Positions 11,442 through 24,290 are shown, counted from the first letter of the stretch. The stretch is 64,000 bases of DNA from Rusavskia elegans (GCA_011316305.1 SAUG01000062.1:124001-188000); one strand, 5' to 3'. Notes: generated by a model from the sequence alone, not told the origin. Translations and numbers: made by a program.

Positions 11442-11459
11442 TTGCCTCAGCCCTCAGAC
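11442..11459 (+). repeat. Left terminal inverted repeat of large element
   Basis: Eighteen bases matching 22684-22701 in inverse orientation at 16 positions. The first ten are identical. Confidence 0.85.
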
Positions 11460-12149
11460 CTGCTCCGACTAGAAATTTACTTCGGCGCTAATAAGAAACT
11501 AAACCGAAACCAGAACGTAGCGTTAAACTAGGCTTTTAGAATATAGGCTAAAGCCGTATATAGTTAGTATTAGAGTTAGCGTAAGAAAATTTCGTCGTTT
11601 ATAGATTTAAATTTAAGACTATAAAATTCGGTTAGATTAATATTCGTTTTAACTAATATATATAATATTCGGACGATAGAATTTATCTAATCTATAAATA
11701 TACGCGCCTATATATATATCTGCCGCTAGATTAAATAAAAAATAAGTAATAGAATAAAAATATAAGATAGAGAGTATATAGTATATTAACTATCTATTTT
11801 AAACAAATATTATTATTTAACTATCTTTTAAATCCCGATAAACCGAATAATACTAGATAAAATCGAATATATATAGAAGTAGACTCGGCGCGAGATCTAG
11901 TTATATAAAATATCCGATAGGTATTAGATAATTATAGGGGTAACTGGAACGCCGGATATAATAATCTACTAAATTAAAATAATCGGACTAGATAATTTAA
12001 TAATAGCGAGGTAAAAATATTTATAGACGCTATATAAATCGCCTTCGGTATTAGATTAATTTAAATACTAATATAAATACTAGACGAAATAAAGTATATA
12101 GTATTTATTTTTTAAATCTATAAACGCGTAATATTACTAAAAATTTCTA

Positions 12150-13720
12150 ATACTATAGCAGATAAAAAATAGATAAATAGTACCGGAAAGACGGTTATAG
12201 TATTAAATAATATTAGAGATAAAGTCCGTAAGTACTTTTGTTTTAAAGTAAAGAAACTGCAGATTTAGGCTTTAAAATAAATTCTAAAAAACGATTTAAT
12301 CGTTATTACTAAAACTGGATCTAGTAAAAGCTTACTATATTAAACCCTACCGATTTTAATAGAAGAAAAAAGCTCTATATTTATAATAATACTACTATTT
12401 ATACTAGAGAAAAAGTAATATAGTAAACTTCTATTAATTCCGGATAGTAATCCGTTAGTACTATATAGCGAAAATAATTCGAAAAAGGTCTTAAAGCGTA
12501 TATAAAATGGTATCTATATATATAGTAAGTTATTATATACTTTTAAAAATCTGGAATAATTAACTAATCAATTTTTACTAGCCCTGAAATTATTATTTCT
12601 AAATAATTTAATAATATAGTTTTTAATTATACGAGCTTTTCGAATAGAATAGAACTATTAGCTATTAATAAATTCTATTTTATATCTAAATAGCAAGGCT
12701 TCCGGCCGGAGTATTTTAATCTAAGCGTTCTACGAATACGCCTACCTAATAGACTACTATTTCTCGCTATTTTTATAACGCTCGAGGCTGTAATACTAGT
12801 AAAAGTAAAGGAGATATACCGCTTTTATAATAAAATAACTATTTTAAAATTAGTATTAGATCGGCTAGAAATTTATATATAGATAAATAAATTAAAATAT
12901 ATATAGATAATAATAGGAGATTTATAATATATACTGTCTATAAAAATTACTAGACTATAGAATATACCGAAGACGATTATTTATATTAATTCCGGTAAAA
13001 TAATTAAATTAGTATATAAGTAGTTCCGAACGTAGATAAAGTAACTAGGGTATCCGGCGTAGAAACTATCTTTTATAAAGCCCTTTTTTATAGATATAGT
13101 AAAGATTAACCGGGAAGAAATCAGTATTAATTTCCTTCGGCTTTCCGCGGATAATAATAGTTTAAAAATACTAATTATAACCGATGTATATAGGTTAAAA
13201 GTTAATAATCCGGATATCCGAATAGTATATTAATAGTTAATAGTAGACGTTCTAATAGCTATATACTAAAGATTCGGATATATAATACGAAGAGTAAATA
13301 AATAAATATATTTTATATAGCTATACTAAAAATAGTATAAAAAACTACCGAATAGCCGATAGAAAGCCGTTTAAAAGTCGGGTAATATCTAGATAGAATA
13401 GTTAAATAGTAATATAAATATATATATTAAAGAGAAAATAAAATCTAAAGTCGAAAATACTATTTAACCGAAGACGATAAAGAAGAAATAAGAAGTAGAT
13501 AGGAAGCGCGACCTAGTATCTAGACTATTCTATATAATAAATCTATATAGACGCTATCTTTATAAAATCGGCCTAGAGTTTTTTAATAATAAAAAATATA
13601 AAGCGAATAGCTAGATAAAGCCGGATCTATATTATAGTATTTACTATCTAAACTATTAGATTATTATTTAAAAGTATAAAGACCTAAAAAAGCTCGGAGA
13701 AATAGCCGGACGACGGAATA
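12150..13720 (+). pseudogene. RIP-degraded RecQ-family helicase
   Basis: Reading through TAG/TAA stops in essentially one frame gives the RecQ motif order. Motif I is DLIVITKTGSSKS near 12292-12330 (Walker A with one Gly now Ser). Then comes a segment like the DEAH/FRPEY region, ISK(stop)QGFRPEYFNLSVLR, near 12684-12730, in which acidic residues have become N/K. Motifs IV-VI follow as IPKTIIYINSGK near 12966, then KILIITDVYRLKVNNPDIRIVY near 13160-13230. A Cys-poor remnant of the RecQ zinc-binding segment sits near 13530-13650. G-to-A and C-to-T changes explain the altered residues. The frame continues in poorly conserved sequence to about 14300. Fungal repeats often carry RecQ-like helicases (telomere-linked helicases among them); whether this one belonged to the transposon is inference. 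Confidence 0.7.
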
Positions 13721-14478
13721 CGTCGAAAATTAATTAGTTCCTCTCGGCTCTAGAAGAATAGAGAGTTTAAAAGGCGAAGAAAACGTTTAATTAATTCGAA
13801 ATATAGAATATTATCTTTTTAATCCTATCTAATAGAATTTTTAGAAAAATAGTAAACTAGACGGACGGTATAGATAATAAAAATATAATCGGAAAAAAAG
13901 TTAGAAATAAATAGTTAGATTTACTATACTATTAAATAGAGCTCTTTAAACTATTATAGAAAGGATACGTATTAGATAGCGGTTATAAAAAAATAGTAAA
14001 CGTATTATTAGATACGAAAGCTAGAGTAGAAGCTGAAAAGTTAAAAATAAAAGATAGTCGAAAAACCTAGATAGAAAAGTTTAAAGACTATTATATATTA
14101 TAGATTATTACTAGAAGTTATCGGCTATAAAAGATAAAGGCTAAATAGAGTAAAACCGATAAAAAATAGCTAGCTTTAGAAAAATAGCCCGAACCTATTA
14201 ATATAGACGTACCTGTAGTTAATAGCGACGAATTCGACGTTAGTAGTAATAATAGCGAAGAAGGACGCCCGAGTTAGAAAATCGCTAAAGCGGTTTAAAT
14301 AGGCTATATAAAATAGTATCGGTAATAGTTTAGAATAGTCGAATTAATTTTAAAAAGATATATAATACTAGAGTTACTAGAACTGCCGCCTAGTAATTTA
14401 AATAGAAGGGAAAATTCGATAAGGCGTAAGAAAAGGCGGCTACGGATATATAAAAACGAACTAGTTAAAGTAAATCTA

Positions 14479-17463
14479 ATTTTACGGCGCCGCAGAATAG
14501 ATACTAGCTAAATAATAAATATAATAGGTTACGTATTAATAGTTTATTCGAAATTATTAGAATCTATTATTTCTATTATTCCGATTTTATTAGAATTAAC
14601 GGGAAATTCTTCCGTCCGGGATATCGGCGTTAGCTAAATCGGAGGCGAAATAGTTATTATATTTAATTATAGAATCCTCTAGCTTTTTAAAATCTTTAAA
14701 AAAGAGATTTACTATTAGATTAATAGAAAACCGGTCTATAGACGAAGATACGAGTAATCTAGGTAAAAGATACTATACTATATCCTAAATATCTTCAGTA
14801 AATAACTTTTCTAGATACTATTTAGACGTAGGACGGTAGAAAATATATTTAATAACTGATTTTAGATATATAAAGTAAGTACTATTTAGTAATTAATTTT
14901 ATAGTAATTCGTTACTATTTATCGAAAATTACGAGCGTTTTCGCTAGAATATTTTAAGGTTTAGGTTATATAGTTCTAGTAGGCGTTCTATTTTATATTT
15001 TAAATCTACGTTACTTCTAGTATTAATAAAATAATTTATAAATACTACGTTCTGGAAATCTTTGGACGTTATAGGTAAATCGACGATATAGAGGATTTAT
15101 AGAAGAGCTCTAGTATAATATAGAGTACTAGCCGGCTCGGCCTAGAAGATTATAGCGATTCGGTGTAAAATAAAGCGAAGGAAACCGATATTACCGTATT
15201 TAATAGAATACCGAAGTATTAAATATAGTTCCGCTATAAAATAAAAATTCGAATAGTTTTCGAATTTTTAATTTCGGAAAGCCGGGTTAAAGCCGGGTAT
15301 ATAAAGATTCTATTTTAGATAGAATTTCTCGCGGATAATATATAGTATAGTAATCCAGGTTCTTTATTTACTACTAGATAATAGAGTTATATAGGTACTG
15401 GCTTTTTTAATACGCGCGATCTTTTATTAGCAGACGGTTATTAACTAAATATCGATAATACGGAAACGGTAGCTATAAATAATTAATTTTTCTAGTTTTT
15501 AGAATTTATTAGGCTATATAAATTAAGTTCGTATCTAATAGTCTACTACGTACTATAACGTAAAAGGATCGTTCTATTATTTTATTCTCTAATATATTTT
15601 ATAATTCAGCTATAATATATTAAACCGAAGGTACTAAAACCTAATACCGGAAAGAAGCTATTATAGTTAATTAAAGGGTCGATAAAAAATATTATTTCTA
15701 AAACGTTTATAATTTTCTATCCGATTCCAGGTTTTAAAATCTTTAATAATAAATCGAAAGTAGAATCTAAAGATAGCATTTTTAGTATCGACTTTGATTT
15801 AATTAATAAATATATCTTCGATAATCTTAAGATTATTATTTATTATATTCTCGTCGATTATTATAGGCGCTAAAGTAAAGAATTCTATTCGGTATTTAGA
15901 GAAAATATCTAGCTGCGATATAGATACTATCTATAGATAGCGAATATCTTTATATTCCTCGCTAACGAAAAGAAATTTAAAGGCTAACTCTATATAGAAT
16001 AGACGTATCTATATAGACGTTAGTAGATAAAGATATAATAATTTTCTATTAGTTTATCTATATATCTACCGCCTATTTTTAGATACCGCGGGCGATTTAA
16101 AAAATAGAAAATAGATACCGTTTAGGGTACTATATATTTTAAATTAAAAGTAAAATATTTCGACCTTAATTCTCGAATCCGATAGATATAGTAATACCCC
16201 GGTATTTAGAGATATTACCCGTTCTTTTACTATATCGGCTTTCTTCGAAATTATAATTATTATATAAAAGAATAGAATAGAAATAGCTATTTACTTTCTA
16301 TACTATTTATTTTCTATAGTCGGTTAATTTATAGATCTTTCGCTATAAAATTTAATAAAACTTTATTAGACCGAAGGTAACTAAAAAGTCGATAATCTTT
16401 CGACGAATACTATTATAGTAGAGATATAGTCTAATAACTATCTAAAAGTTATCGGACTTATTAGAATATAAATAGTTATAAAAGATTATAACTAGAATAG
16501 TAAAGCGCCCTATAAAATTACGCGGAAATATTAAATAGCGGGAAACCTACTAAAATTACTAGATATAATAAAGGGCTAGATTAAATATATACTGTTTAAA
16601 ACCTAGTATATTTTTAAACGAACCGAAGTTTTTAACGGTTTTAGAATTCCGAAAGCGGATAAAATTATATACTATTAAAGCCAGAAGTTCTTTTCTATAA
16701 ATTTAAATTCTATATATCTAATTTAGGTTAGCTACTTTACGTTTCCGTTTCTTATTTATAATAGACTCGAAGGCTTTCTTTTTAATAAAATCGCGGTATA
16801 TATAGTTAAAGAAACTACTTTAAACCCGCCGTACTTCGTATTCCCTTCTAAATTCGATAAGCTATTCTAAAAAGATAGAGACTATTTAATAAAACTCGCG
16901 CAGCGTACTAAAGATCTTATATAACTTTTAAATATTATTTAAAGATAGGCGACGCCTAGGATAAAAATATATTCGGAGTAAAGAAAAAGATAGTAGAAAA
17001 TAGTTATAGAAGGTTAACGGACGTTTTCTACAGATAGAACTATTATCTAGCGAATCTAAATAACGAATATAGAAAGATATAGAACGTATCGTTAAAAGGC
17101 TACTGAAATTAAAGCGAAAGTAGTTATAAAGAGGTAAACCGGCGGCAGAAAAAAAGGAAAGAAAAGATATAATAGAAGACGCGATACTACTTCTAGACGA
17201 AAAGAGAGATAATATAAAGCCTAGAAAAATAGAAAACAATTATTACTAATCGGAAGTATAGTTAAAATTTATTTTACTAAATAGGATAAACGATAGCGAA
17301 GATAAACGTAGTTTAGTTAAAATAGATAGAACAGGTAATAGCGAAGATAAACGTACTAGTAAAAGGGAAATAGATATAAACATTATATATAATATTTATA
17401 TTATTATTTCTAAATAAAGAATAAAGTAATAATAGATCGATTAATTCCGCGGCGCCGTAAAAA
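14479..17463. mobile_element. Possible inner element bounded by TTTTACGGCGCCGC inverted repeats
   Basis: 14479-14498 and 17444-17463 are inverted copies of about 20 bp (18 match) with core TTTTACGGCGCCGC. They enclose about 2.98 kb containing a minus-strand DUF6589-like relic. A third, similar copy at 20236-20253 lies in the same orientation as the first. No clear target duplication was found, so the bounds are tentative. Confidence 0.45.
14940..15760 (-). pseudogene. RIP-degraded DUF6589-like protein
   Basis: On the minus strand one frame reads through TAG stops for about 270 codons. Its C-terminal part (LYLILRYSIKYGNIGFLRFI, then ARALLQILYIVDLP, then FINTRSNVDLKYKIERLLELYNLNL) resembles the end of fungal DUF6589 proteins, with their helix pairs, the 'N..G...' loop and the 'DRL.EL.NL' helix. 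DUF6589 proteins are multi-copy in many fungi and of unknown function; a link to transposons is plausible but not proved here. Recognition is by eye from a degraded sequence, so the family call is moderate. Confidence 0.5.
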
Positions 17464-17699
17464 GAGTAATTAACTAAATTCTAATTACTATACGCTAACG
17501 GACGCTTAAATAATTATAGAGCTAATAGCTAGTATTACTAAAAATTTAACTTTAATCTAAAAGTTTCCCTTCTATTTTATAATCTACTTTTAAAAAAACT
17601 GTTTTTACTAAAAATAATTTCTTCTATCTACTATATATTTTTAAAAGAAGTTTTAAAAACTTTTAGCGCTAATACCTTCTATATTCGGATAATCTTTTT

Positions 17700-20040
17700 C
17701 GTCCTTTTTCTATCGATATTAAAGAAAATATTAGCCTGTACTTTAATAATAGGATCCTACTATAATTACCGATAAATCAGAACGTTACTAACTGCTAAAT
17801 CTAATTATAGAATTATTACTATAGGAAGTTTATATAGTATAGGGCCGAATTTATTATTATAGCTAGACGGCGTTAGCAGGGACGCTATAAAACTAATATA
17901 AAAAGTAGCTAGTTCGGACCAAATATCAGATTCTTTATTATTTAATATAATATATTTATTACAGATATCTATAAACTACGGAAAGACGGTTCGACGGTTG
18001 GTAGATATACTATAAAATATAGAACTATACGAAAATTCTAGGCGCGAAATCCGTATACTATTCCGGGGGTAAAGAACCTTTATATAGTTACTAAACTTTT
18101 TTATATCTTCCTTTATATACCTTTTTTTTATATTAAATATATAGCTATCTGCCTTCTGGCTACAGATATATATAAAGTTCTACTACGACTCGATATATTT
18201 ATAGAAACCCTATACTAGTACTATATAATTATCCTCGGTTTCGTCGTCTAGAAATAGCGAGCTTTATATAATATTTTTACTATCGTAATCTATATCTTGC
18301 AGATATTTACCGACGTTTATATCTATATAGCGAAAGAAGATATTATTTCCTTTAATAGCGTATTTAGTATAATATAGATAGGAAACTAAACAAAGATTAC
18401 TATTTAGTTTTACGTAAGCGTATAATAGCTAATATATTAAATTTTATTATACGAACTATTACGTTAAACTATATACTATCGTACGTAGCCAATCTATATT
18501 AGATATTCTATTTCGGGTCCTTTAGTAGTATAGATATATATTAAATTCCTTTCGAATTAAATCTCTAATATTCGGTTCAAATTCCCTATTATATTCGATT
18601 CTAACGAATAATTAATTAAAAATATCTAGGATATTAATAGTATTATCTTTAAACCAAGTTCGCTAACTACTATACCTACCGATTTTATCGAAAATTAATA
18701 CCTTTCGATTAATATCTAATTTAATAAAAAGGCTGGATATAATAGACTAGTAAACGTATATAATTAACTTATTATTAACGACTTTAGATTTATACGACTA
18801 TCGAAACTAGTAGTAGATAGCTTTATTCGTTTTAAATTTCTATATACGGCCGCGGTTATAGTAATATCTTTCGAATCGTATCTATAGCTTTTTACGGTTT
18901 ACGTAATTTAAAACGAGACCGATATATCTACTAAGAGTATATAGATATATAGAATATATATAAAATAATTTCTAATTTCGGAATAGCGATTTAATCGTCT
19001 ATAAATAGTCCTAATCAGTTAATAAATATACGGTACTATTTATCGTACGTAATATTCGATTTTTTACTTCTTAGAAAATATAAATATATTTATATTTCTC
19101 TATTTTTCTTTTTCGATATTTCGATATTATTTATAGTTCGTCGGTAGAAGATAATAATTCTAGTTTATCTACTACGTCTTTAATATCCTAATACGATTCG
19201 AATATCTACTTTAATTTATTTTTAGACGGGGAATCTACTAATATAACTAGTCGTTTATAGTAACGATATTTCGGCTATATTATATATTTCGTCTCCGATT
19301 CGGCAACTAGAAATTTAATAGATTTTTTATTAAATAGCTTTATTTCGATCTCCGTTATTTCGAAATCGGCTAAAAGTCTTATACTACTCTCTACGGTTCT
19401 AATTTTTACGGCTAGTTCTTCTATTAATATCTTATTTATTTATACCAGATCCGCTAGTATAATCTACCGGCCATCTTCTATTCCGAGTCTATTTTTACGA
19501 AGCCTTTTTAATATAATCGAAGGTAAGAGCTTTTTAACGTCGGCTATCGATATATTAGTAGATAGGGCGGATACTTCTTTTAACTACTTTTCGCTTTTTC
19601 TATTTAATTCTATATCCGCTAGAAACGACCTCTAATTTTTTTATAAAACTTTAATAAAGCCTGCCTTCCGGTTCCGTATTTTAGTAAAATATTTTCTAAG
19701 ATTTTCTAAGTTAATCGAGTCTAGATTTTTAATTACTATTTTAAAATCCGAAAACTCTATATTCTATAGGTCGTACTATATTAGTATAGAATATATTTTA
19801 TCTAAAATAATAGAAAGATTATCGGTTAGATAATCGCTTTTAATTAATAAATCCTTTACTACGGCGTACTAGTTTTTTCTCGAAAGCTATTATATAATCT
19901 ATCGGTTAATTTCTTTAGTAATTTAAATATTATTATAGGACCCGGTAATAAAATAGGCAAGTAAAGTTAGAACTATATCTCCCGCGGAGACTACTATTTT
20001 CTAAAAGATTATAAATTCGAAATTTTTACTAGGTAGTATA
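17700..20040 (-). pseudogene. RIP-degraded long ORF, unidentified
   Basis: Starting near 20040 and reading leftward on the minus strand, one frame continues for hundreds of codons broken almost only by TAG/TAA. Recognisable protein-like pieces include ELNRKSEK, LKEVSALSTNISIADVKKLL, LVAESETKYI and LYTLSRYIGLVLNYVNRKKL. I do not recognise the family. It looks like a large, charged, helical protein. The left limit is uncertain; readable sequence fades below about 18500. Confidence 0.45.
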
Positions 20041-20539
20041 AATCTAATATTTTATAAATAAAAAATTATTCTATTTATAGCTAAAGAAATAAAGAAGGAA
20101 GAAGAAAATATAATAAAAAAAAAAGAAATTTAGAAGGTAATAAAGTAACGAAGGTTACGTAACGTATATTAATTTTATAAATATTAATAAATAATCTCTA
20201 TCTATATTCTACACGGTTTTAACTATATATTTACTAATTTTACGGCGGCGCGGAAACGCCGATTATATATATACTTCGCTCTATAGTTTACTAAAAACCG
20301 TTTATTACTATATAGCTATTATAATTCTATTTTATTTATTTATAAATATTATATTTTAAATAAATATTTCTATTTATAATATAACGTCGTATCTTTTCTA
20401 TAGTCTTTATATTAGTAAATTTTCGATTCGATTTTTTAGATTTTAAATTTAATTTTCTATTTTATTTTTCGTTTCTAGCTTTTCTGGCTATAATTTACTA
20501 GTTTAAACTTCCCTAATCTATTTCTAGTTAACTAGGTAA

Positions 20540-22250
20540 CTTATTCCGCTATAGCGGAAAAATCTAAAGAATTTATATTAGAAGTATCGGCTATTAATTC
20601 CGAGACGATTATAGCGGATTTAATTTATTTCGGCCTAGTTCCAGCTTCTAAAGAAATAATAGAAATATATATTCCCTCTATAACTATTTTTCCGGACCTT
20701 TCTAGTAAACGCCCGATCTTTTTATCTATCTATTTTAATCTATCTACTATAATTCCTTTAGAGGCGAAAGCTTTCTATAATAATCTTAACTGCTAGTTCC
20801 CGGATTTTCTACCTTAGCCTAACTATTCCGACGATAGAGACAATAAAGACGAAAAGAAAACTACTAAAAAATTTAAAAAGCTATTAAAAAAATATCTAAA
20901 TTTTAAATATTCTAAAACTTCTATTTATAAACCTAAGACGCTAAAGATATTAAAAGCGTCTAAAATACTAAAACCTTTTAAAATTTCTAAAAATCTAAAG
21001 TTACCGAATTTTTATATTCGCGAACGTAATATTCGAAATTTTACCTCAAATTTCTCTATTATTTAGGAAGCTTTTAAAACCGACGTCGAAAATATTAAAA
21101 GTATAACTAGAAAACCTTTAATTTAGCCGCGTAAACTTAGATAGATATTTCGAAACTAAGGTTTTTTTTACTAAATATTATTATATACTATAGATCTAAT
21201 TTATTCGCTAGATTTAATACTTTATACTATTCCGTTTAAAACCTAACTATTAATATTTAGGCTATTACTAAAGTTTATCTATTTAAAGATTCTTTTAAAA
21301 ACTATAATTATTACTTTTTATATATAAATACCGACTTTAATAAAAAAGATATCTATAATATTCTAATCTATAATATTTATCTAGACGATTTAGCTATTAG
21401 AATAATTCTTATCTCCGGCGTCTTTTTTGCGAAAATAATTTAATTAGAATTAGCTTTACGATTTTAATAGCTATAGAATAATCTATATAATTCGCGTTTC
21501 TTTAGATAATATATTTAAGATAAAGGTTTAAAATAACCAGAGAGATATATACCTAAAATCTATATATAGCGATATTTAGGTCTATAGCTAGTAGAAAGGA
21601 ATCTATAATTTATATAGAGACAAAGATTTACGTATAGGCCGGTTTAAAGTATATCTATTCTTTAAATATTTTAAAGCCTTTAATATATCTTTTAAAAAAA
21701 AGAGCGTTTATATAATATAGACCTCTATTTATAATAAAACCTGCCGACTAGAATCAAGGATTTAAAGTTATAGGCTTCCTGCTAGCTATTCTAAATTCGA
21801 ATATAGACTGCCGAGTTATAGTAGTAGCTCCTATTTTTTATCTAAATCCTCTTCGTCTAAGTTATCGGATAATAGTCTAACTAAAAAAACGCCTCCGAAA
21901 AAGACTTATATATAGCTATTAGCCTCTACCTTTTCTAATAAATCTACTACTAAATCCGTTAAAAAACCGGTAGTTACTTCCGCCTATAAAGTTATTTCTA
22001 AATCTATTTAAACGCGGGCTTCTGCTTCTAATTCTACCTTTAAACTTTTTAAATCTGCCCGCCCTTTAGGCTCTGGATCTGCCCGCTCTTCGGTCTCTAA
22101 ATTTACCCGCCCTTCGGCTTCTAGATCTGCCCGCCGTTCTACTAAATCGCCTTTTACCCGTTTCCCGACTTCTAGATCTCCCCGCGATCGCGCTAGTAAT
22201 TATATTACTACCTATTTTTTACGTTCTAATTTAACTTCTAAAATTTAATT
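20540..22250 (+). pseudogene. RIP-degraded ORF with Ser/Arg/Pro-rich tail, unidentified
   Basis: A plus-strand frame is open from about 20550 with very few stops (AEKSKEFILEVSAINSETII, later a Lys-rich stretch with repeated SK..KPF). Near 21990-22190 it ends in a decayed repeat encoding (S/A)RS.R(R/P)S-type residues, built on a 'tctgcccgccct' DNA unit. The family is not recognised. It could be a nucleic-acid-binding accessory protein of the element, but that is a guess. Confidence 0.45.
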
Positions 22251-22683
22251 ATTCTAGAACTAATAGAAGGTAGTCCTATTAGAAGATAGACTTTAATAAA
22301 TATTAGAATTTACTAGAATAGATAGGCCTAGCTAAAATAGATAGTAAATATAACTAATTAAATAATTAATTAATAATTATCGATATTTTTCTATTTCTAT
22401 ATATACTATCTATATATACTATCTATATCATTTATCTATATACTATATTCTTTTATCGTTATCTATAATAAAAAAACTAATTTTTTAGTCGAATATTAAT
22501 CTGTTCGAAATCTATAGAATTAAATTTAGACTTTCTACTAGTATAATTTTAGTAATTAGCTTTTAACCTCTTTTAGTTTAGTAAACACTACTTACAGGAA
22601 ATCTAACCGTTTTTATAGATCTAGGCCGGAAGCGGAAAGGCCGAAGGCCGGCGCGAAAGCTAAGGTCGTATGCTGGGAAGGGA

Positions 22684-22701
22684 GTCTGAAAGCTGAGGCA
22701 A
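22684..22701 (-). repeat. Right terminal inverted repeat of large element
   Basis: Inverse copy of 11442-11459, matching at 16 of 18 positions. Confidence 0.85.
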
Positions 22702-22709
22702 TTGAATAA
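22702..22709. repeat. Right copy of 8-bp target-site duplication
   Basis: TTGAATAA, identical to 11434-11441. Confidence 0.85.
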
Positions 22710-23230
22710 GCAGGATAATCGGTCGAGTCGCGACGGAAATTGTACTGTTCAAAATCGGGTCACTGTTCTATACATGTCACAAGTGTCATTTCGTGCGTAC
22801 TCTTCTATGACAATCTGACAATCTACCTGGTACCTTGCTGCAATCAAACAAATGATATCCGAGAGGTCTTGTTGATGCATTTTCCACCCAAGCCGCCAAG
22901 TCTTTGGAAAGTGTGACGTCACACATAACAGACAGTAAACTTGTGCATCCCACGTCACAGTAGCATCGTTTAGATTTCCACCTCAATTGGCGGTATTTTC
23001 ACGACCCCGATGGTGCTACAATCAAGCGACCTTACACCTGTAGGATATAAGTCACCTCCAAACTTTCTCTCTCTAAGATTCAAGGTACTGTGATCGGACT
23101 TCGCAAGTTCGAACTTCTGTCGATCGACTACGAGTCGTCAACATACCAGCTACAATACCTACTGTAGGTATTTGGGTCACAACTTTGGCTTCAGACTTGC
23201 CCGTGCTAATTCGTATAGAAGACCAAGGAG
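22710..23230 (+). promoter_or_regulatory. Upstream region of the dehydrogenase gene
   Basis: Normal composition returns immediately outside the element. No gene supported. A TATA-like 'gatataa' near 23043-23049 lies about 190 bp before the start codon. Confidence 0.3.
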
Positions 23231-24290
23231 ATGGCTTCCAATGCAGGTCCTCCACAGGGAGAGCTGAAATGGATGACCCCATACCCCATCGCCAATGACC
23301 CACCCACACCGAAACCAATACCGGATGTGGTTCATCCTAATAAGAGCCCAGCTGAGCGTGCATCACAGCGCTTCTCATTAGCAGGCAAACACGCCATCGG
23401 CATGCCTTTCGCGATCTCCTTGTCGTTTACCACTAATTCCAACAGTCACCGGTGCTGCTCAAGGTCTGGGACTTGTCTCCGCTCGAGCCATGCTCGAGCA
23501 TGGTGTTTCCCATCTAGCCATCTTCGATGTCGAAGAAAGTCAAGCATCGGCAGCATGCAACCACCTGTTGAGTCTACACGGAGACAATAAGCCTGAAGTC
23601 CTTTTCCGAGCAGTTGATGTTAGTGATGAGGCCGTTGTCAACTCAAACGTCGACGAGGTAGCAGCTGCATTTGGCGGCATTGATCTGCTCGTCTGCTTTG
23701 CTGGCATCACAGGTAGCGAATTGTCCGTGGACTATGATATTCAAAGATGGAGGAATATCTTCGATGTCAATCTTCATGGCTCATTCTTGGTGGCAAGATC
23801 TGTGGCAAGGTATGTTGCACAAGTCGTTATCCCGTGGTATCGGAGTTATCCTGATCGACCATCAGGCAGATGATTGCCAAAGGAACCGGGGGGTCCGTTG
23901 TCTTCACAGCTTCGATGTCCGGCTTCGTAGTCAACACCCCGCAGCCGCACCCGGCTTATGCAGTCTCAAAAAGTGCTGTGCATCATCTCGCTCGCTCTTT
24001 GGCCGGAGAATGGGTCGGACATAAAATCCGCGTGAACTCGATATCGCCCGGTATCATGAACACCCGTCTATCTGGAGGTCCCGCACAGGCCAACTTGAGA
24101 AAACTTTGGCTGGAGAAATCGCCCATGGGCATTGGAGATCCCGAAGACCTCACAGGTGCTGTCATCCTACTATGCAGCGAGGCAGGCAAATTCATCACCG
24201 GGATAGATATCAAGCTTGACGGTACCTGGTTCAATGCTTATGAACCATGGCACAAGCTAACAATGGGCAGGCGGCTACACTGTATTCTAA
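23231..24290 (+). CDS. Short-chain dehydrogenase/reductase, polyol/ketose type, 302 aa
   Basis: Four exons: 23231-23399, 23446-23809, 23866-24221, 24271-24290, a 909-nt frame. Classical SDR layout: a leader of about 45 residues, cofactor motif TGAAQGLG (residues 58-65), catalytic Ser near 194/196, and Tyr209-x-x-x-Lys213 in YAVSK. The short end DGGYTVF appears only after removing a 49-bp last intron (branch-like gctaac). The VNTPQPHPAYAVSK segment recalls fungal D-arabinitol/mannitol dehydrogenases and sorbose reductase, so an NAD(P)-dependent polyol or ketose oxidoreductase in the cytosol is likely; substrate not determined. The usual NNAG is CFAG. Intron 1 (23400-23445) needs a GC donor in a weak context, which is unusual. 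The gene begins 522 bp from the transposon end. Confidence 0.85.

Larger units (their letters stand above)
11442..22701. mobile_element. 11.26-kb RIP-degraded DNA-transposon-like element
   Basis: The block starts with TTGCCTCAGCCCTCAGAC and ends with the inverted form of TTGCCTCAGCTTTCAGAC (16 of 18 match, both differences C/T). It is flanked on both sides by the octamer TTGAATAA. Inverted ends with an 8-bp duplication are the signature of a cut-and-paste element; 8-bp duplications are known for hAT, P-like and KDZ superfamilies, among others. The ends do not show the usual hAT CAGGG start, so I leave the superfamily open. Inside, CpA and TpG are nearly absent and stops are mostly TAG/TAA. 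Readable relics: a RecQ-type helicase (+), a DUF6589-like protein (-) and two unidentified ORFs. It may be a composite with smaller elements inside. Confidence 0.75.

Noticed and set aside
12150..13720. Host RecQ (Sgs1/BLM) gene
   Set aside because: Heavily RIP-mutated with many stops, within a mobile-element unit; cannot be the host gene.
16928..17239. 103-codon minus-strand frame in the RIP block
   Set aside because: Composition is Ser/Phe/Tyr/Ile only, as expected from the complement of an A-rich decayed plus-strand coiled-coil-like frame.
11442..22701. Starship-type giant element
   Set aside because: No DUF3435 tyrosine recombinase seen near either end; inverted ends and 8-bp duplication point to another mechanism.
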